A stretch of 64,000 bases of DNA from Ahaetulla prasina (GCF_028640845.1 NC_080540.1:228950794-229014793), one strand, 5' to 3'; positions 1 through 12,925 are shown, counted from the first letter of the stretch. The notes: generated by a model from the sequence alone, not told the origin. Numbers and translations: made by a program.

Positions 1-619
1 AAAAAACACCTATGCCTTCGGAAATGCCCGAGAACGAAGGAAAGTAGCCATTCTGACTCCTGTTTAAAAGAAAGTAAAATCCGCCTTTTTCCCTTTCCTC
101 CATCACTGAACTGATTCGAAATCTGTTTTTACCCCTCCAAAACTTGCACTGTAGCGCAGGTCAAACACTTCTCCTTCTATCCCATCCTCCTCAAAAAGCA
201 GGGCAAAAGTAGGAAAAATCCGAAGTAGTAAAAACGAAGTATAATCCCACTGTATTTAATGGAGCTTTAAATGGACCTCAAACACCTCTGAGTTTGAGAG
301 CAAAACATTGAAATCTGAGGATGTCAGAATGGTTTGAACAAAAAGAGACCGACGGGAACTTGGGAAGAAAACCCAGCGGGATCTCCTAAGAAACGCCTTC
401 AGAAGAACGCCGCGCTAAATATTAGATGGGACTGGAAAACCCAATGCTGGAAGTTGCCGCCGAACACTGGGTCTGGTTTATTTTTCTATTGGTTTGAAAT
501 TGGTTTTATTCGTTTGGGGAGGACATAGAATCACGAAAAAAATATCTTTAAAAAAACAACAACCGACCATTGGTTCTGAAAAAGGCTCAACCGGGAAGGT
601 GACATCCTTCTGATAAAAC
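1..619. other. Intergenic, no gene recognised
   Basis: Mixed-composition sequence leading into the CpG-rich block. Short open frames on both strands resemble no protein I know. It lies on the 3' side of DMRT1. Confidence 0.5.
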
Positions 620-2470
620 CTGAAGACGAAGCCAAGGCAGGTAAGGCTTTCTTCCAGCGGCAACTTCCTATCCAGTTCGGGAAGAGGGGGGGAAAAAAAA
701 CTAGACTCCAAACACACAGCAGGAGCTCCGATCATTCCCGGAGAGAGGCGAAGGGATCAGAAGGCCCCAGCCCCACCCGCGCTCTCTGAAGGAGCCCTTA
801 CATTTCAAGGTAAAGGATTTTTCTCGCCGCCGCCTTGTTCGGCTATTCCCTCCGCCCTCCTCCCACCCACCCACCGGCAGAGCTGGCACAATGGGGCGAA
901 AGGACGAAACGCAGCTGCACGAGAAACAGCCGTGGAAATCTCGAGAAAATGAATAGAATTAATAAAGGTCACTGATCAGTAGCCATTCATAAATATTTGG
1001 TGACACCTTTCTTGTTCAGGTTCTTATCGCTCCGCCCCTTTCGCGAGGGGGGCGGAGACTCGGGAGGCTCCCGAGTCGCAAAGGAGGGTCGGCATTCGGG
1101 TGAGAGAAGCAAAGGCGGGTGGTTCTTTTTCCAAAACCAACGCGGCGCGATCGCAGATTCCTTCTTAAGCAGGGTGGCGTTGGCGGTGGCCGAAGGAGGG
1201 CAATGCAAACATCTCTAGGGCGGCCGTCCTCTTCTCGGGGGAATCTCTGAATAAACAGGGCAAAGACCGACAAGGCCTCGATTCTGCTGGGGTAGATCGC
1301 AAGAACCGATCTTAAGGGCTTCCGTTCGCCAGAACTCTCAACGGCAGCCCGTAAGATTAGGACCCTAGGGAGGGCACTAGCATTTTCAGCCGGGCGGGAA
1401 GAATCGAGCTGAGGGTGCACCTAAATTTGCCTCTTCAAGGCGACCTTTCCCAAAGCCGGAGAGCCGTAATCTCCTCTTCTGCGGTACTTCGGAGAGGAAT
1501 CTGGCCCAAAATCTGACTTTTCCATTCTCAAAAACAGTAGGCAGCCGAGTATCCACTCGGGGCGGGGTGTTAATTTTAGGAACCAAAAGAGACGCAGGGC
1601 CGGATCCTGAGAGGGGCCTTTCGCGCGGCCGCCAAGCTTCTTCCAACTGCCAAATTAGGCGGCCGTTGGGGCCCGCGGGCGCAGGCGCAACGGCTACCAA
1701 AGGCGAACCACTTCGTTCGCGCCCTTTCGTTTTCCACAAGCTTCCCACTCCGCCCCTCCAGGCCTGTAAGAAAAGGCCCCCCTCCCTGCCAATCCCCATC
1801 ACGCTAAAGAGACACCGGGGAAGCTGCTTGGCGTTGCTTTCCTATGGCGGTTGCCTGGCGAAGGAGACGCTGTTTGGGGCCTGGTCGGTCGCCCGGAGCC
1901 GTCTGACCGGAAACGGGGAGCGCGACTCGAGAGATCTCCAGAGGCCCCGCCGCGGTCATTTCCACACACTCATCGAGATGTCAAGGCCGGGAAGAACTGG
2001 CCGGCCTGGTAGTGTGAGGAGCCGTCCGGGCGGACACTTTGGTCGGTGGCCCCAGTAATTCCGGCGGTGGGAAAAGAAGGTCCGATTTCCAGCCAGGCGC
2101 GATTAATTAATCCAGCTACTTGGAGGCCGCTGCCCCGCAGCCTCCCCCGGGGTGCAAAGGCCTTTCCCGGCGTTAAAGCTTTGTGGCGAGCTGCGACGGA
2201 CGGCACAGGCGCCCTCTCGGCCCGGCTTCGTCAGGAAAGGCGAGGACGGGTCGTTCAGCGGGGCTTCCTCAGCGGTGCCGGAGTCGGTGCAGCGAGAAAG
2301 AAGCGGGCCTGGCTCGCCTACCCTTTAACGCCCCGTCAGGCGCCGAGCAGCCCCGAGTATGAATGCCTGAGTGTAAAACGCAGCTCCGGTCCCTCCAGCC
2401 GTCTCGACCTCAAGTTCCGTAATTTCCAGAGATCGCGGCTATACGGACTCGGAATGAGGCCGTTGGGTAC
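620..2470. promoter_or_regulatory. CpG island, possibly the 5' region of DMRT3
   Basis: This block is GC-rich and full of CpG dinucleotides, in sharp contrast to the AT-rich DNA that starts near 2500. Such islands usually mark promoters or developmental-gene regulatory domains. It lies about 5 kb beyond the DMRT1 stop codon on the downstream side. In other vertebrates DMRT3 follows DMRT1 in the same orientation after a short gap, so this may be upstream sequence of a DMRT3 gene to the left of the window. That is inference: I looked for a DM zinc-module coding exon on the minus strand and did not find one. Long open frames here are probably only a result of high GC content. Confidence 0.5.
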
Positions 2471-3684
2471 AGGGGGATTTTAATCTGCGATTAGGAAAGG
2501 ATGCCGTCGGCTACCCCTAACTCTAAGAGCATTTTCTCTCTTGCGCGATTTTCCTCCCGCACGTTGTCCTTAATGCATTCGGAATAAAAACTAGTAACGC
2601 TTTGGCAGTGTGTTTTTGTTGTGTGTGTTTTGTACTAGCTTTTTTGCAAGAATGTCATTTCCTTGAATTGGAAACCGACCACACTTCAGTGAATCACTTG
2701 GAAGAATTTTCATTTACCGATTGTTAAGTAAATGCAGTTAGAATCAGATCTTAATTCTGAAATTAGGAATGCGAAGTTAAATGAAACCAGGAAGATTTAA
2801 CTCATCTAAGGAATGGGGGGGGGGAACCCTCTTAAATAAATTTATTTGCAAGGATTTTTTTTTGCCTGCTTGTTAACAAGAGGCAAGCCTGATTGAATTG
2901 GTTCAGATTTCACATGTTTAAACTTCACTTAACATGTCTTTATGTAAGTACATTTTTGGACCTAGTTCCAAGGGTAAATTGCTACTTGTTTTTTGGGGGG
3001 GGGGAGGGAGGATAGTTCATTCTCGCACTGTGGTAAAGGATTATGCTTTTTCACCACTCCGAATGCTCTTAAAATACATTGGCTTAGATGCTCTTAAAAA
3101 GCACCTACTTATTATTTCACTAGAACCTCTTGCCAAAATTTGTGCCCATTAATGGAGTAAATAGGCAATGATTAATTTCTGTAATTAACATGATTGGGTT
3201 CATAGCTGTACAAGTGACTTAGTTTCAGCTGGATAAAATAATGGTGTCACAAGTACATGAATGAAGAAACAAAAATATAAGGCACTCCTTATAAAATAAT
3301 GTAACATCTTAATATACCTACTATAAGCAGGGAACCTATATACTCTTACATTAAATTACTATTTATTAGATAGCCCTCACTTCTTCAAGCATTGTAAATA
3401 GATTACATTTTGCATATGACCAAAAGCAATCTTAATACTGCTTAAACGGTATGCATTAATGAAATAGTGTGTCCACCAAAATAATTCTATAAAAAGGGTG
3501 TACTTGGGAATAATGAACTGCAAATAGATTTTAAAAATTGCTATTTTTTGTTTTTAAGGTTTTACTGCCCTTTTGAAACCAGCAAAATGTAAAACAAAAC
3601 AAAACACTCCAATATTTATTCTTAGGTGTTAGGGTTGCTTGTGGTATTGTCAACATTTGTTGTATACAGTGTACACACACGTAT

Positions 3685-3721
<37 letters not shown>

Positions 3722-6355
3722 AGGAGACTCAAAATTGTCAGTTTTATGTCTTTGGCTTTGCTCTAACCCTCAATTATGGATATTAATCAGAAACAAAAGA
3801 TAATGTTTAATTGAATTGCCTATATAGTACAAATTCTGCTTGACTGACATTATGGTCTAAGCTAAGTTACTGCGTATTTAATTAACATTGCAACTCTTGC
3901 TCCTAAGATATATATGCCTTTTCAATCAACCCTTGGAAAAAGGTTGAAGAGGAAACAATTATTTAACCACAAGAAATGCTGATATAAGCTTCAGCAATTT
4001 TCTCAAAGGTGCAAATGCAAATGTATTGAGTACAACATACAAATATGTAAATTTCAATCCTATAAAAATGTGTATGGGGATTTTTCCCATTGGCTTCAGG
4101 GAGGGTAAATTGTACCTAGAATTGCACTGATAATGGCTGTAAACAGATTTTAAGTGTTGTGAATGTGGATTGGAATCTCTTATTTTTTGTTACTAGTTTC
4201 TTCTAATTAATACTCATTTTATTTCCATTTTATTTTGCAGCTTTCCAGCTTTATAATAAAATAGGTAGCTCTAGATTTTTAAGCTTCCCTGAATAATACA
4301 AGACCCTGGAGTTTAGCAGATACTATCTTTTCTTCTGGAATAGGGCAATGGTTTTCCATAGTTTCTTAAAAGATTTTAAAGACAATTTTGTTAAAAACAT
4401 TCACGCATGGTGATAACAGTAAAGTACAACTAACTCTCAAATTCATATATAAAAATGATCTAAGACACACTTGAAGACACAATATTAAAAGGGTAATGGA
4501 ATTGCATCTGCTGTATGCAATTCTAGCTTTTCCCTTCGAGTGTGTAAAAATACCTGGTGTTATTGTGGAGGTGCTTTTGATACATCCAGGAAAATAATTT
4601 GTTTTTTGGCTCATTGTGTCAGTACTTATAGATTGGGATAAATTGAAGTCATGACAATTGCCAATTCTTATTTGAAGCAGGTTTTTTCACCCAATAGATT
4701 GCATTCCACCACTTCCCAAAGGCAGGCAGGTAGATAGCAAAATCTGAATTTCTCATATTGAAAGGACCAAAGTACCGTCAGTTCCAATTCCATATCTTCA
4801 TTATTTTTGTCCTTAAAGGATATTTTGTGGTTGTTACATGAGGTCACTTATATTTTGGAAAGTGAGCAGCAGCTTGATCTCCAAAGGGAAGTTTAGACCA
4901 GGCTTCATTTAATTATTTTCACATATCCAGCCTATATTTTGGGAAGCTATTACAATTTATAAAGATGGGCAACTTTACCCAAATGGATTAAGAGTGAAAT
5001 ACTTAATACTTCAATGTATTATTTGAAATACCTTGAGACTGGACAGAATGTCATGATACACATTCAATTTGGAGTATATATAAATGTTTTGTTTATATGT
5101 TACTCTGAACCTTTCAAGTGCTCCAAATCTTCATTTGTAAATAGGTATAGACTCACGTCACATTCAAGTAAAAAGAAATTACCAGTATATATAATTTGAA
5201 GAGGCCAATAGTAAATGAATAAGCTTAATTAAACATGGAGTAGCTAAGTGAACTGTAGCCACTATCAGACTTATTTCTGATTTTTGGACTAACAGATATC
5301 CTGTGCAATATATATTTGGAGGAAAGAGTGGAAGTATTCCATGCCAGCTTTGTTTGCTGCTAAAGTTATCCTGTGTATTTCTTCTGATAATTCCAATTGA
5401 ATTTGTTTTTAATAGCAAAGTGATCCTAGATTATTTACATGGCTGGCCAACTTTTGGTAATGTATTAAAGAGCAGACCTAAAAGAGAAACTTGATATAGA
5501 ATGTAATCTGACCCTTGTGTAGTGCCAGGGAGGTGAGGACGCTTCTAAATTCATCTTAACCTTGCCAGGGTTGGACTGGCACAGCGGCATTCTTTCATAC
5601 AATAAACACCCATCTCTCCTCCATTGTTGCATGATGTTCTCCTTGGATAATGGAGAGAGGAGAGAGACAACTGAGCTCAAGAGGGAAACTGAGCTCCACT
5701 AGGAAACCCCGGCTCTATATTTCAACAGTTTAGAAGGAAAGCAAACGGGGAGGCATTGTCTTGGCTGCAGTTGGCTGTTAGCTGCCCAGCTCAGCCCGCC
5801 TCGTCCTTAGATTCTTTTCCTTGCCCTCTGCTCCAACTATGTGTCTGTCACAATGGCAACAGCAGCAGGCTGCAGCAGAAGGCATCCAACTGCAGTTGCA
5901 GGCTGACAAGTGTGATAAAATGATCTTCCTTAACTAAACTCGTAAAGCACCGGGCAATAAAACTCAATCTTCTGTAAAATCCAATTAAGTCATTATCTGA
6001 CTGATTGTATCTTTAATTGAAAACAGAAGTGACAGTAAATTTCTGTGATATATCAGGATCAATCGATACCACTATACAATTCAGCCCCAAGAAGTGATTT
6101 ATAATGTCAAACCCATATAGGTAACTCCACATTATTCTCTCTAAAACCACTGGTGGATGAAATTAAGAGTAAGTGCATTTAATAAAAAACAAGATGGTCA
6201 GGTTATTGATTACAACAGATGGGGGCGAAATCAAATAGATGTTTTCAAAGCACAGAGTGAAGAAAATACAAGTAATTTCTCCCTCCCCCCCACCCCCCGT
6301 TTAATACAGCTTACCAACTATGCACACACAAGAAAATTTGGTCATCAATAACATT
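2471..6355. other. AT-rich intergenic DNA downstream of DMRT1
   Basis: No coding sequence is recognisable. It contains the AC microsatellite at 3687-3718 and short homopolymer runs. The stretch 5760-6110 is more complex in sequence and poor in obvious repeats, so it could be conserved non-coding DNA. No recognisable transposon was seen in most of the stretch. Confidence 0.5.
3687..3718. repeat. (AC)n microsatellite
   Basis: About 16 uninterrupted AC units, preceded by shorter AC tracts with GTATGT interruptions. Confidence 0.95.
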
Positions 6356-6361
6356 TTTATT
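6356..6361 (-). promoter_or_regulatory. DMRT1: Candidate poly(A) signal of DMRT1
   Basis: The plus strand reads TTTATT, which is AATAAA on the minus strand. The G-rich tract about 55-75 bases further along is compatible with a downstream cleavage element. Several other AATAAA copies in the 3' UTR compete with it. Confidence 0.4.
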
Positions 6362-7273
6362 TCGGTACTACTGCAACTATAGAGAACAATGAATTCTTTT
6401 AAAGAGCAGTTTTATTTCTGGTTGGCTTCTGTAACTAAGAGAAAGTACATGCTAAGGCATTTTTAACAGAATATTGAAAAAAATCTATAATAACTTTAAA
6501 AGGCCATTTTTACTTGGAGCTAACATTGTAGCAAATAGCTTAACTTGTACAAACTTTTTTTTTTACATTTTAGGCTAGCAATAGAGGCTATATCTGGTCA
6601 AAATACAGTGTTTTCCATTAAAACAGAACTAAGAAAAATCCTTTTATTAATTAAAAATATCATTCTTGCTTAAACTTTTATCTACTTTTATATATCATGA
6701 AAAGAGGAAAAAGATCCTTGGGTCTGTAAAGCATAGAATCTTCCATCTCAATCTTAACTCATGCAGTGCAGCTTAAAAAAGAAAGAACAATTCTGTTTCA
6801 CAATAGAAAACTATTTCTCAAATTTTCATATTTGAAATATCTTGCTTTTGAACACCATTAAAGAATTAATCAAACTCTTATGTGCTAGATACATCGATTA
6901 TAAGCAAATCTAAGTATCTTTTGTGTACACTTAACTTTGATTACATTTTATCTACAAAATAATGTTTAATTTTATTTATATACTGTTTATTAGTCAAAAA
7001 GGGTCTTTTTTTAAAAAAATTAGAGAATACCAATACATTTCTTTCAATATACTTAAGAATAATGCTCTTGCAGCCCTTTACACTATACTATACTATTCTC
7101 ATTCTTATCTAAGCCTGAAAATCACGATGTGCAGAACAAATATAAAGGGAATAAGTGAACATTTTATCAACAGTTATTTCAGCATCTGTCATCACAAAAC
7201 AGGCAAACCCAAATTAACACGAAGGCACTTCTTCAAGGGAATCCACACCAAGACTTATTTTTTTCATCCCTGC
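6356..7273 (-). other. DMRT1: Probable DMRT1 3' UTR
   Basis: The sequence directly after the DMRT1 stop codon (read on the minus strand) is AT-rich, non-coding and free of recognisable transposons. The end is placed at the AATAAA whose plus-strand form is at 6356-6361, because a G-rich minus-strand tract follows at 6282-6299, as often found downstream of a cleavage site. Other minus-strand AATAAA hexamers at 6411-6416, 6643-6648, 6971-6976 and 6986-6991 could give shorter 3' ends. The true end needs RNA evidence. Confidence 0.5.
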
Positions 7274-7428
7274 TTATTCGCCATCTTCCATAACAGAATG
7301 AACTGGAAAGGTGCTGGAGTCAGAGGCTGACTCGCACTCCAGCACAGCCTTGGTACTTTCATTGCTGATGGGGGAACTGCTGGAAAGGGAAACCAAGCCA
7401 GAATCTTGACTACTGGGTGGTGAAAAAA
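7274..7428 (-). CDS. DMRT1: DMRT1 last coding exon (exon 5)
   Basis: This exon encodes the C-terminus of doublesex- and mab-3-related transcription factor 1, a nuclear DNA-binding regulator of testis development. The minus strand has a long pyrimidine tract and an AG acceptor ending at 7429. Two bases then complete a valine codon begun by exon 4, and 50 codons and a TAA stop (7276-7274) follow. The peptide starts [20 protein letters not shown], the well-conserved serine-rich C-terminal block of vertebrate DMRT1, continues through STKAVLECE and ends MEDGE. The phase agrees exactly with exon 4. The first in-frame stop is the natural C-terminus, and no frameshift or stop interrupts the exon. Exons 1 and 2 with the DM domain lie outside the window. 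Confidence 0.96.
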
Positions 7429-7629
7429 CTAAAGAAGCAGTGGGATAAAGGGGAAGGAGAAAGAGAAAGAGAAAGAAAAAAAGGGAATGCCAAGTTAAAT
7501 GACATGGAATAATAATATTGCACGGCTAAGTTACCTTACATACAGTACATGCATGGACACATCAATATGCAATGAAGGTCCATAACTTGTACTTAAGCAC
7601 AGTCTTAAACATGTATAATATTTCAAATT

Positions 7630-8035
7630 CAAAATAAAGCTGGAAGGAACCTTGGAGGTCTTTCAGTCCAACCCGTTGCTCAAGCAGATGACCCTGGCCT
7701 ATCCCATGTCAGACAAGTGTCTGTCCAATGTCTTCTTAAAAACCTCCAGTGATGAAGCACCCACAACTTCTGAAGGTAAGCTGTTCCACTGTTTAACTGT
7801 TCTCACACTGTTAGGAAGTTTCTTCTTAATTCCAGGGTGTTTCTTTTCTTAATTAGTTTCCATCCATTGTTTCTTGTCCTGTCCTCTGGTGCTTTAGAAA
7901 ATAAGTTGAACCCCTCTAATAAGATCAAAAATAAGTTTTGTATTCTTTGGAAAATATTTTTATTTTCATTATTATCTTTGGAAAATAAGTTGGCCTCCTC
8001 TAATAAGATATTATTGCTGGAAGAGAAGAACCACA
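7630..8035 (-). mobile_element. CR1-type LINE 3' fragment
   Basis: Read on the plus strand it begins with the reverse complement of the classic CR1 3' end (GGAAGGAACCTTGGAGGTC, then TCCAACCC and a GTTCCACTG block). The element is therefore a 5'-truncated, diverged copy on the minus strand. A short internal duplication, with CCTCTAATAAGAT at about 7911 and 7996, lies near its 5' side. Confidence 0.7.
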
Positions 8036-8870
8036 AAGTTGGTCCAAGGTTAAAAGTTACAAAAGACTCAGGATATCACACTTGCCATTTTTCTAGGGAT
8101 ACCCAGATGCATTTATTTCACCCATTTTCCAGGGAAGAGTGGAGAGGGAGAAGATGCTGCCCATGGTGAGTCATAAAACATTAACTTGAATCATTGGCTG
8201 GTCATTCATGGTACTAGATTGTTTGGACCTCAGATAAACATACAGGTATAAATAGTCAAGATATATTTGTCCTTTCTAAACCCTTTGCAGGTCCATGCAA
8301 AAACTAAACAGCATCTCCCGCTCTCTCTAAGAGTCTCACAATTTTAAGAGCTGGATGATAGGGGAAATTCAGAAATTTGAAAAAACTTGTGCCACCAAAG
8401 CATCTTCAGAATGAGAAAAGGCACACCTAGAAACTCTGTGCTTGTCATATAAGCTGACAGTCTATAGGAAATAAGCAGATGTTTGTGTATTAACTAACCT
8501 CTTCTAATTTCAGTGAAACAATTGAATGACGAATCAATTATATTTTATGCAGAATAAAACAAAAACTTCTCCTTGAAGTTCTGGTAATACCTGAATTAGA
8601 TTTATAAAGACCATTAGATTGTTTTATTAAAATCAAGAGGACTTCGTATCTGCTTGAGGCTTGGAAGAATGGGAGTTTCCTTAACATTTTAAAAAAGTGG
8701 ACTGTAGAAAAAGCATATGATAAAACCAAAATGCAGACATAAAACAATTGTATTATAGAACAGCAGTAGCATCAGTAAACAGAAGTATCCACGACAATAC
8801 AGTGACTTAAAAATGACACATGCATCATACAATAACACAAATGATGAAATTATCTGATATCATAAAGTCT

Positions 8871-9053
8871 CACATAGGTACCAAATTTATAATGTTTGAC
8901 ATGACACGTAACACGGGACCTCCATGCCTCCAGGCAGATGTCAATAGCAGTACGACTTAACCAATTAATACATTTCAGAAACATTAACATCAATGTTGAG
9001 GTACATTTAGAAGCCAATTAGATGGCAGACCAATATTCCAGGATTATCTATTA
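8871..9053 (+). repeat. 183-bp direct repeat, copy 1
   Basis: It is identical in length to copy 2 at 9364-9546, with only two mismatches (both A/G) and no gaps. The two copies flank the element at 9054-9363. The sequence is not otherwise a recognised repeat. Confidence 0.95.
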
Positions 9054-9363
9054 CCGTATATACTCGAATATAAGCCGATCCGAGTATAAGCCGAGGTCCC
9101 CAATTTTACCCCAAAAACTGGGGTAAACTGGGGACTCGAGTATAAGCAGGTGGAAATGAGGCACCTACGGTTGAAACCGACCCCCCCTCAGCTGAGAAGG
9201 CTGGCGGCTCCCCCGCCCCGCCCTCTCACTGCACCGGCAGGGCTTCCCCGCGCCGTCCGGTAAAATGTGAAAAAAAGAAAAAAAAAACAAACTCGAGTAT
9301 AAGCCGTATATACTCGAGTATAAGCCGAGGGGCTTAAAAAAAACCAAAAACTCGAGTATAAGT
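9054..9363. mobile_element. Unclassified element with CGAGTATAAGCC subrepeats
   Basis: It starts CCGTATATACTCGAATATAA and contains several copies of CTCGAGTATAAGCC at both ends, with a GC-rich middle. The pattern matches a non-autonomous interspersed element that I recognise from vertebrate genomes but cannot name. It is exactly bounded by the 183-bp direct repeats. Confidence 0.55.
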
Positions 9364-9546
9364 CACATAGGTACCAAATTTATAATGTTTGACATGACAC
9401 GTAACACGGGACCTCCATGCCTCCAGGCAGATGTCAATAGCAGTACAACTTAACCAATTAATACATTTCGGAAACATTAACATCAATGTTGAGGTACATT
9501 TAGAAGCCAATTAGATGGCAGACCAATATTCCAGGATTATCTATTA
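9364..9546 (+). repeat. 183-bp direct repeat, copy 2
   Basis: Second copy of the sequence at 8871-9053, about 99% identical by direct comparison. Confidence 0.95.
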
Positions 9547-9659
9547 ATTCAATTTGAGAAAAAGCTACCTAAGTTATCACCAACATACTAGCTGGTGAAA
9601 GAAACTCCAGAGAAGGAAATTCGCATCAAAGATGTTCATACAAAAGGTATGAAAACGTA

Positions 9660-10024
9660 CAGACAGTTCTCGACTTCCAATCACAATTGAGAATTTCAGT
9701 TGTTAAGCAAAGCAGTTTAAGTGAGTCACATCCAATTTTATGACCTTTTTTGCCATAGTTGTTGCAGTTAATAACACAAACAAATCTGGCTTCCCCCATT
9801 GACTTGGTTGGTGCAGGGCAACTGAGGTCACAAATGGCACTCACATGACCCTGGGGCAGTGCAACTGTCATAAATACATGCCCACTGCCAATTTGATCAT
9901 GTGACTGTCGTGATGCTGCAACAGTTTTAAGAGCTGGTTGTTACTGGTTGTAAGTCACTTTTTCTAGTGCCTTTATAACTTCGAATGGTTGCTAAACAAA
10001 TGGTTATAATTTGAGGACTACCTG
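9660..10024 (+). mobile_element. TA-target MITE ('GTTAAGTGAATC' family)
   Basis: A 365-bp non-coding element flanked by TA dinucleotides (9658-9659 and 10025-10026). Its ends begin CAG and form imperfect inverted repeats: CAGACAGTTCTCGACTT against GAGGACTACCTG. Internal marks are TCACATGACC, GTCATAAATA and GATGCTGCAAC. CAG ends with a TA target resemble pogo/Tigger-type DNA transposons, but this assignment is inferred. It is a reference copy for at least eight relatives in the window. Confidence 0.75.
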
Positions 10025-10736
10025 TAATCTTCCCTCAATCAAGCTTAATTTTAGATGTTCAGATGACTATATGGACGCATCCATATTTTCTTGGCAACAA
10101 CACGGAAGTCAATGGAGAGAAATGCCTTTTCAATTTTCCAACAGAGCCTACAGTCCTGAGATTTTCTGATGTTCTTCAACCCATGTATCATCCACATTTA
10201 ACATGTTTGGCAACGGGCTGCCTCTTGGTTGAGCAGAAAAAATACTAATCCGTTAGGGTCTTATTGAAAGGTACGGGGAGCTCACCTTGAAAAAAGGTAG
10301 CAATGCCTGTTCTTATGCGGCAGGAGTCAACTTGACTTCAATTCCATTTGAACTGACACTGCTACTTATTTTTGAAAGGGCTCCAATAATAGGCACACCA
10401 CAAAGAAAAATCAAGCAATAACTCAGCAGCTGAATTCTTAGTTGCTTTTAAAGGCCCAGCAAAAGGTGGTAACTCAAATGGGAATCAGAGATAAGTTCTT
10501 TTGTTCATATGCATTTTCCTAATATGGACTCTTTATGCAACTGAAGAAACAACAACTGTGCGCGCACATACACACACACACACATACAAACACAAAATCC
10601 AGTTTGGACTACTGGATATAATTCAGAGAGAAGCCATGCTTATTCTACAGACATATGGCCCCCAATTCTAGAAAAGTGTAAGAAAAAGCATTAGCAATTA
10701 TAACAAGATTGAAACTGGAAGTATATTTTGCACGTT

Positions 10737-10737
<1 letters not shown>

Positions 10738-10787
<50 letters not shown>
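10738..10787. repeat. (GT)n microsatellite
   Basis: About 25 uninterrupted GT units. A shorter imperfect CA tract lies at about 10560-10593. Confidence 0.95.
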
Positions 10788-10792
<5 letters not shown>

Positions 10793-11523
10793 ACAATGCA
10801 AGTACTCCCAGAAGTCCTAACTTCTAGTTGTCAGGGCAACTATCTCTCCCCCAACCGAGTGATTGCCTCTTTCTTGGAAGCCCAACAGTAGTGCTGTGCT
10901 GAATTTGCTTTTTAATTTCTCAGTTTTTTTTTTCCATGCAAGGAACATTCTGTTTTTTTCTATCTTATTTTCAAAATGCTTGGCAAAGGCTACAACTGCT
11001 GATCTTACTTTCTCTTATCTTCCCACCACACTTCCTTGTCTGAAAAAGCCCATAAGGAGTTCTCTCTTGGTATCTTCCCTTGAAATATAAGGAAGTGTGG
11101 ATGTCAAGGAGGTTACCAATTCCTTGACGGATGACTGCACTGTGAAAGATAGGGGACACACCTGTCTTGGCTACCTTATATTCCATAAATTTAGAGATTC
11201 AGTAAAGTATTCTTGAAAAGCAACTCAAAATTAAATTCTTTTTTATCAAATTGAGAACTGTCAGGGGAAAAAAATCTCTCTTTTCCTGCTTAGTAATTTT
11301 TTTTCTGTGGGAAGGATATGCCCTTGAGTCAGTGCTGATTCCTGGCTACTCGAGAAGTCCCTGCAGTTTTCTTGGCAACACTGACAGAAGAGAAGTAAAC
11401 ATATATACATAGTCCACCTAATTATAAGCAAAACTTCTACGGGGATATGGTAGTGACATCATAACTGGATGTCCGATTCTGCTATCCAGGCCTTTGGTGT
11501 TGCTTCATGCAGATCTTCTAGGG

Positions 11524-11653
11524 CAGGGGTCTCCAACCTTGGCAACTTTAAGCCTGGCGGACTTCAACTCCCAGAATTCCCAGCAAAGCTGGCAGGGGCA
11601 TTCTGGGAGTTGAAGTCCTCCAGGCTTAAAGTTACCAAGGTTGGAGACCCCTG
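11524..11653. mobile_element. Palindromic hAT MITE with 8-bp TSD
   Basis: A 130-bp near-perfect inverted repeat starting CAGGGGTCTCCAACCTTGG and ending with its complement. It is flanked by identical 8-bp duplications TTCTAGGG at 11516-11523 and 11654-11661. CAG ends and 8-bp duplications are diagnostic of the hAT superfamily. Confidence 0.92.
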
Positions 11654-12925
11654 TTCTAGGGAACCAGAGAATTCACGTCATGGGCAATCTTGCACAATAT
11701 GTTTAACAGTTTGCACATCAGCACCACAATCACAACAAGAGGAATCTTTCAATCCCCACGGATACAGGGCAGAGTCACTTCTTCCAGTATCACACCTAAT
11801 TCTGTTTGCTTTCAACCAGACAAAGCGAGGAAGGTCAAAACCAGATGGTTTGATAGAGGGATCATATTACTGATTATTCCATAAAAAGGAACCTCTTTCC
11901 AGGCATTCTGAGGGTTAAATTGGGTATATTTGAAGTGAATAGCTGTTCTTTCAAGCTGGCCTGGATTTCAATCTTGTGATGGGGCTGTGAGAAAGCGATT
12001 GCGTGGGATAAAACACTTGTAAATAAATAAATGAATGAATAAAACAGACTCCTATCCAAGAGGTTGCCCATTTCTGGCCAAAGGAAGGTGTCCTGATTTC
12101 AGTGGCTCCATAGAGAAGGGATGAAATAAACGTAGAATGTGGCATATACAGCAGGACCCAAATCACCAAAGAACTGATGTTATACCAAAGGAAGTGCCCA
12201 GGTTCCAGAACAATAAACAACAAAAGATCAAAGCAAACTTTTAAGCAGTTTAAAAGCTAATATAGTGGAAGAAATATTTGCAACATTTCAATCTCTGCTC
12301 GATACAAAACACAAAATGGAAGGGTCTCTGACCTCATTCACCTTTGATGAGTCAAGATTCACCCACAGCACTCCTTTCCCGCCTAGCCTGGATGTAATTA
12401 AGGAGAAGCTGCAGTGGTAATTTCTCTCCTCATTAACTTCCTGATTGGTTTGAGCCTCAGATTTCCACCAGGCCTCCCGTTTGTCTTCATCAAATCCAAA
12501 TGGCCAATCGTTAAGACTAATGTTTGTGTAACTAAGTGCCAACATCTGCCATGGCTTCTTGTACAACAATAATAGTGAAAGGGCAACATTGATGCTCCTG
12601 TGTTAATTCTGCATATATTCATCAATGGGGAAATCTATGATATAATTAGCAAAATGCTTTGGTAGACAAGTATGCTAAAGTCATTTGCAGAAGAAAATGT
12701 GTTGCAGCCATTCTGTTTTGAATGGTTATAATTTAGTGGGGAACGATATCCAATGAATTTCTTTCAAGTAGAGTCATTCTCCTTTCTTTGACTTCATTGA
12801 TTTAAATTTACTACTTTTATTGCTTTCAAGAAACAGAAAAATGTACCAATGAAATCTTTTACAAGTAAACAAGCAAAATTATTAATTAATTGAAGGACAT
12901 GATATTTTTATGATTGTAATTTTTT

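Noticed and set aside
1016..2483. Overlapping open frames of 130-160 codons on both strands
   Set aside because: They lie in the GC-rich island, overlap in opposite directions, have low-complexity Pro/Arg/Gly composition and match no known protein. High GC reduces chance stops.
11469..11873. A 134-codon plus-strand gene
   Set aside because: The frame crosses a palindromic hAT MITE with an exact 8-bp duplication and shows no protein-like conservation.
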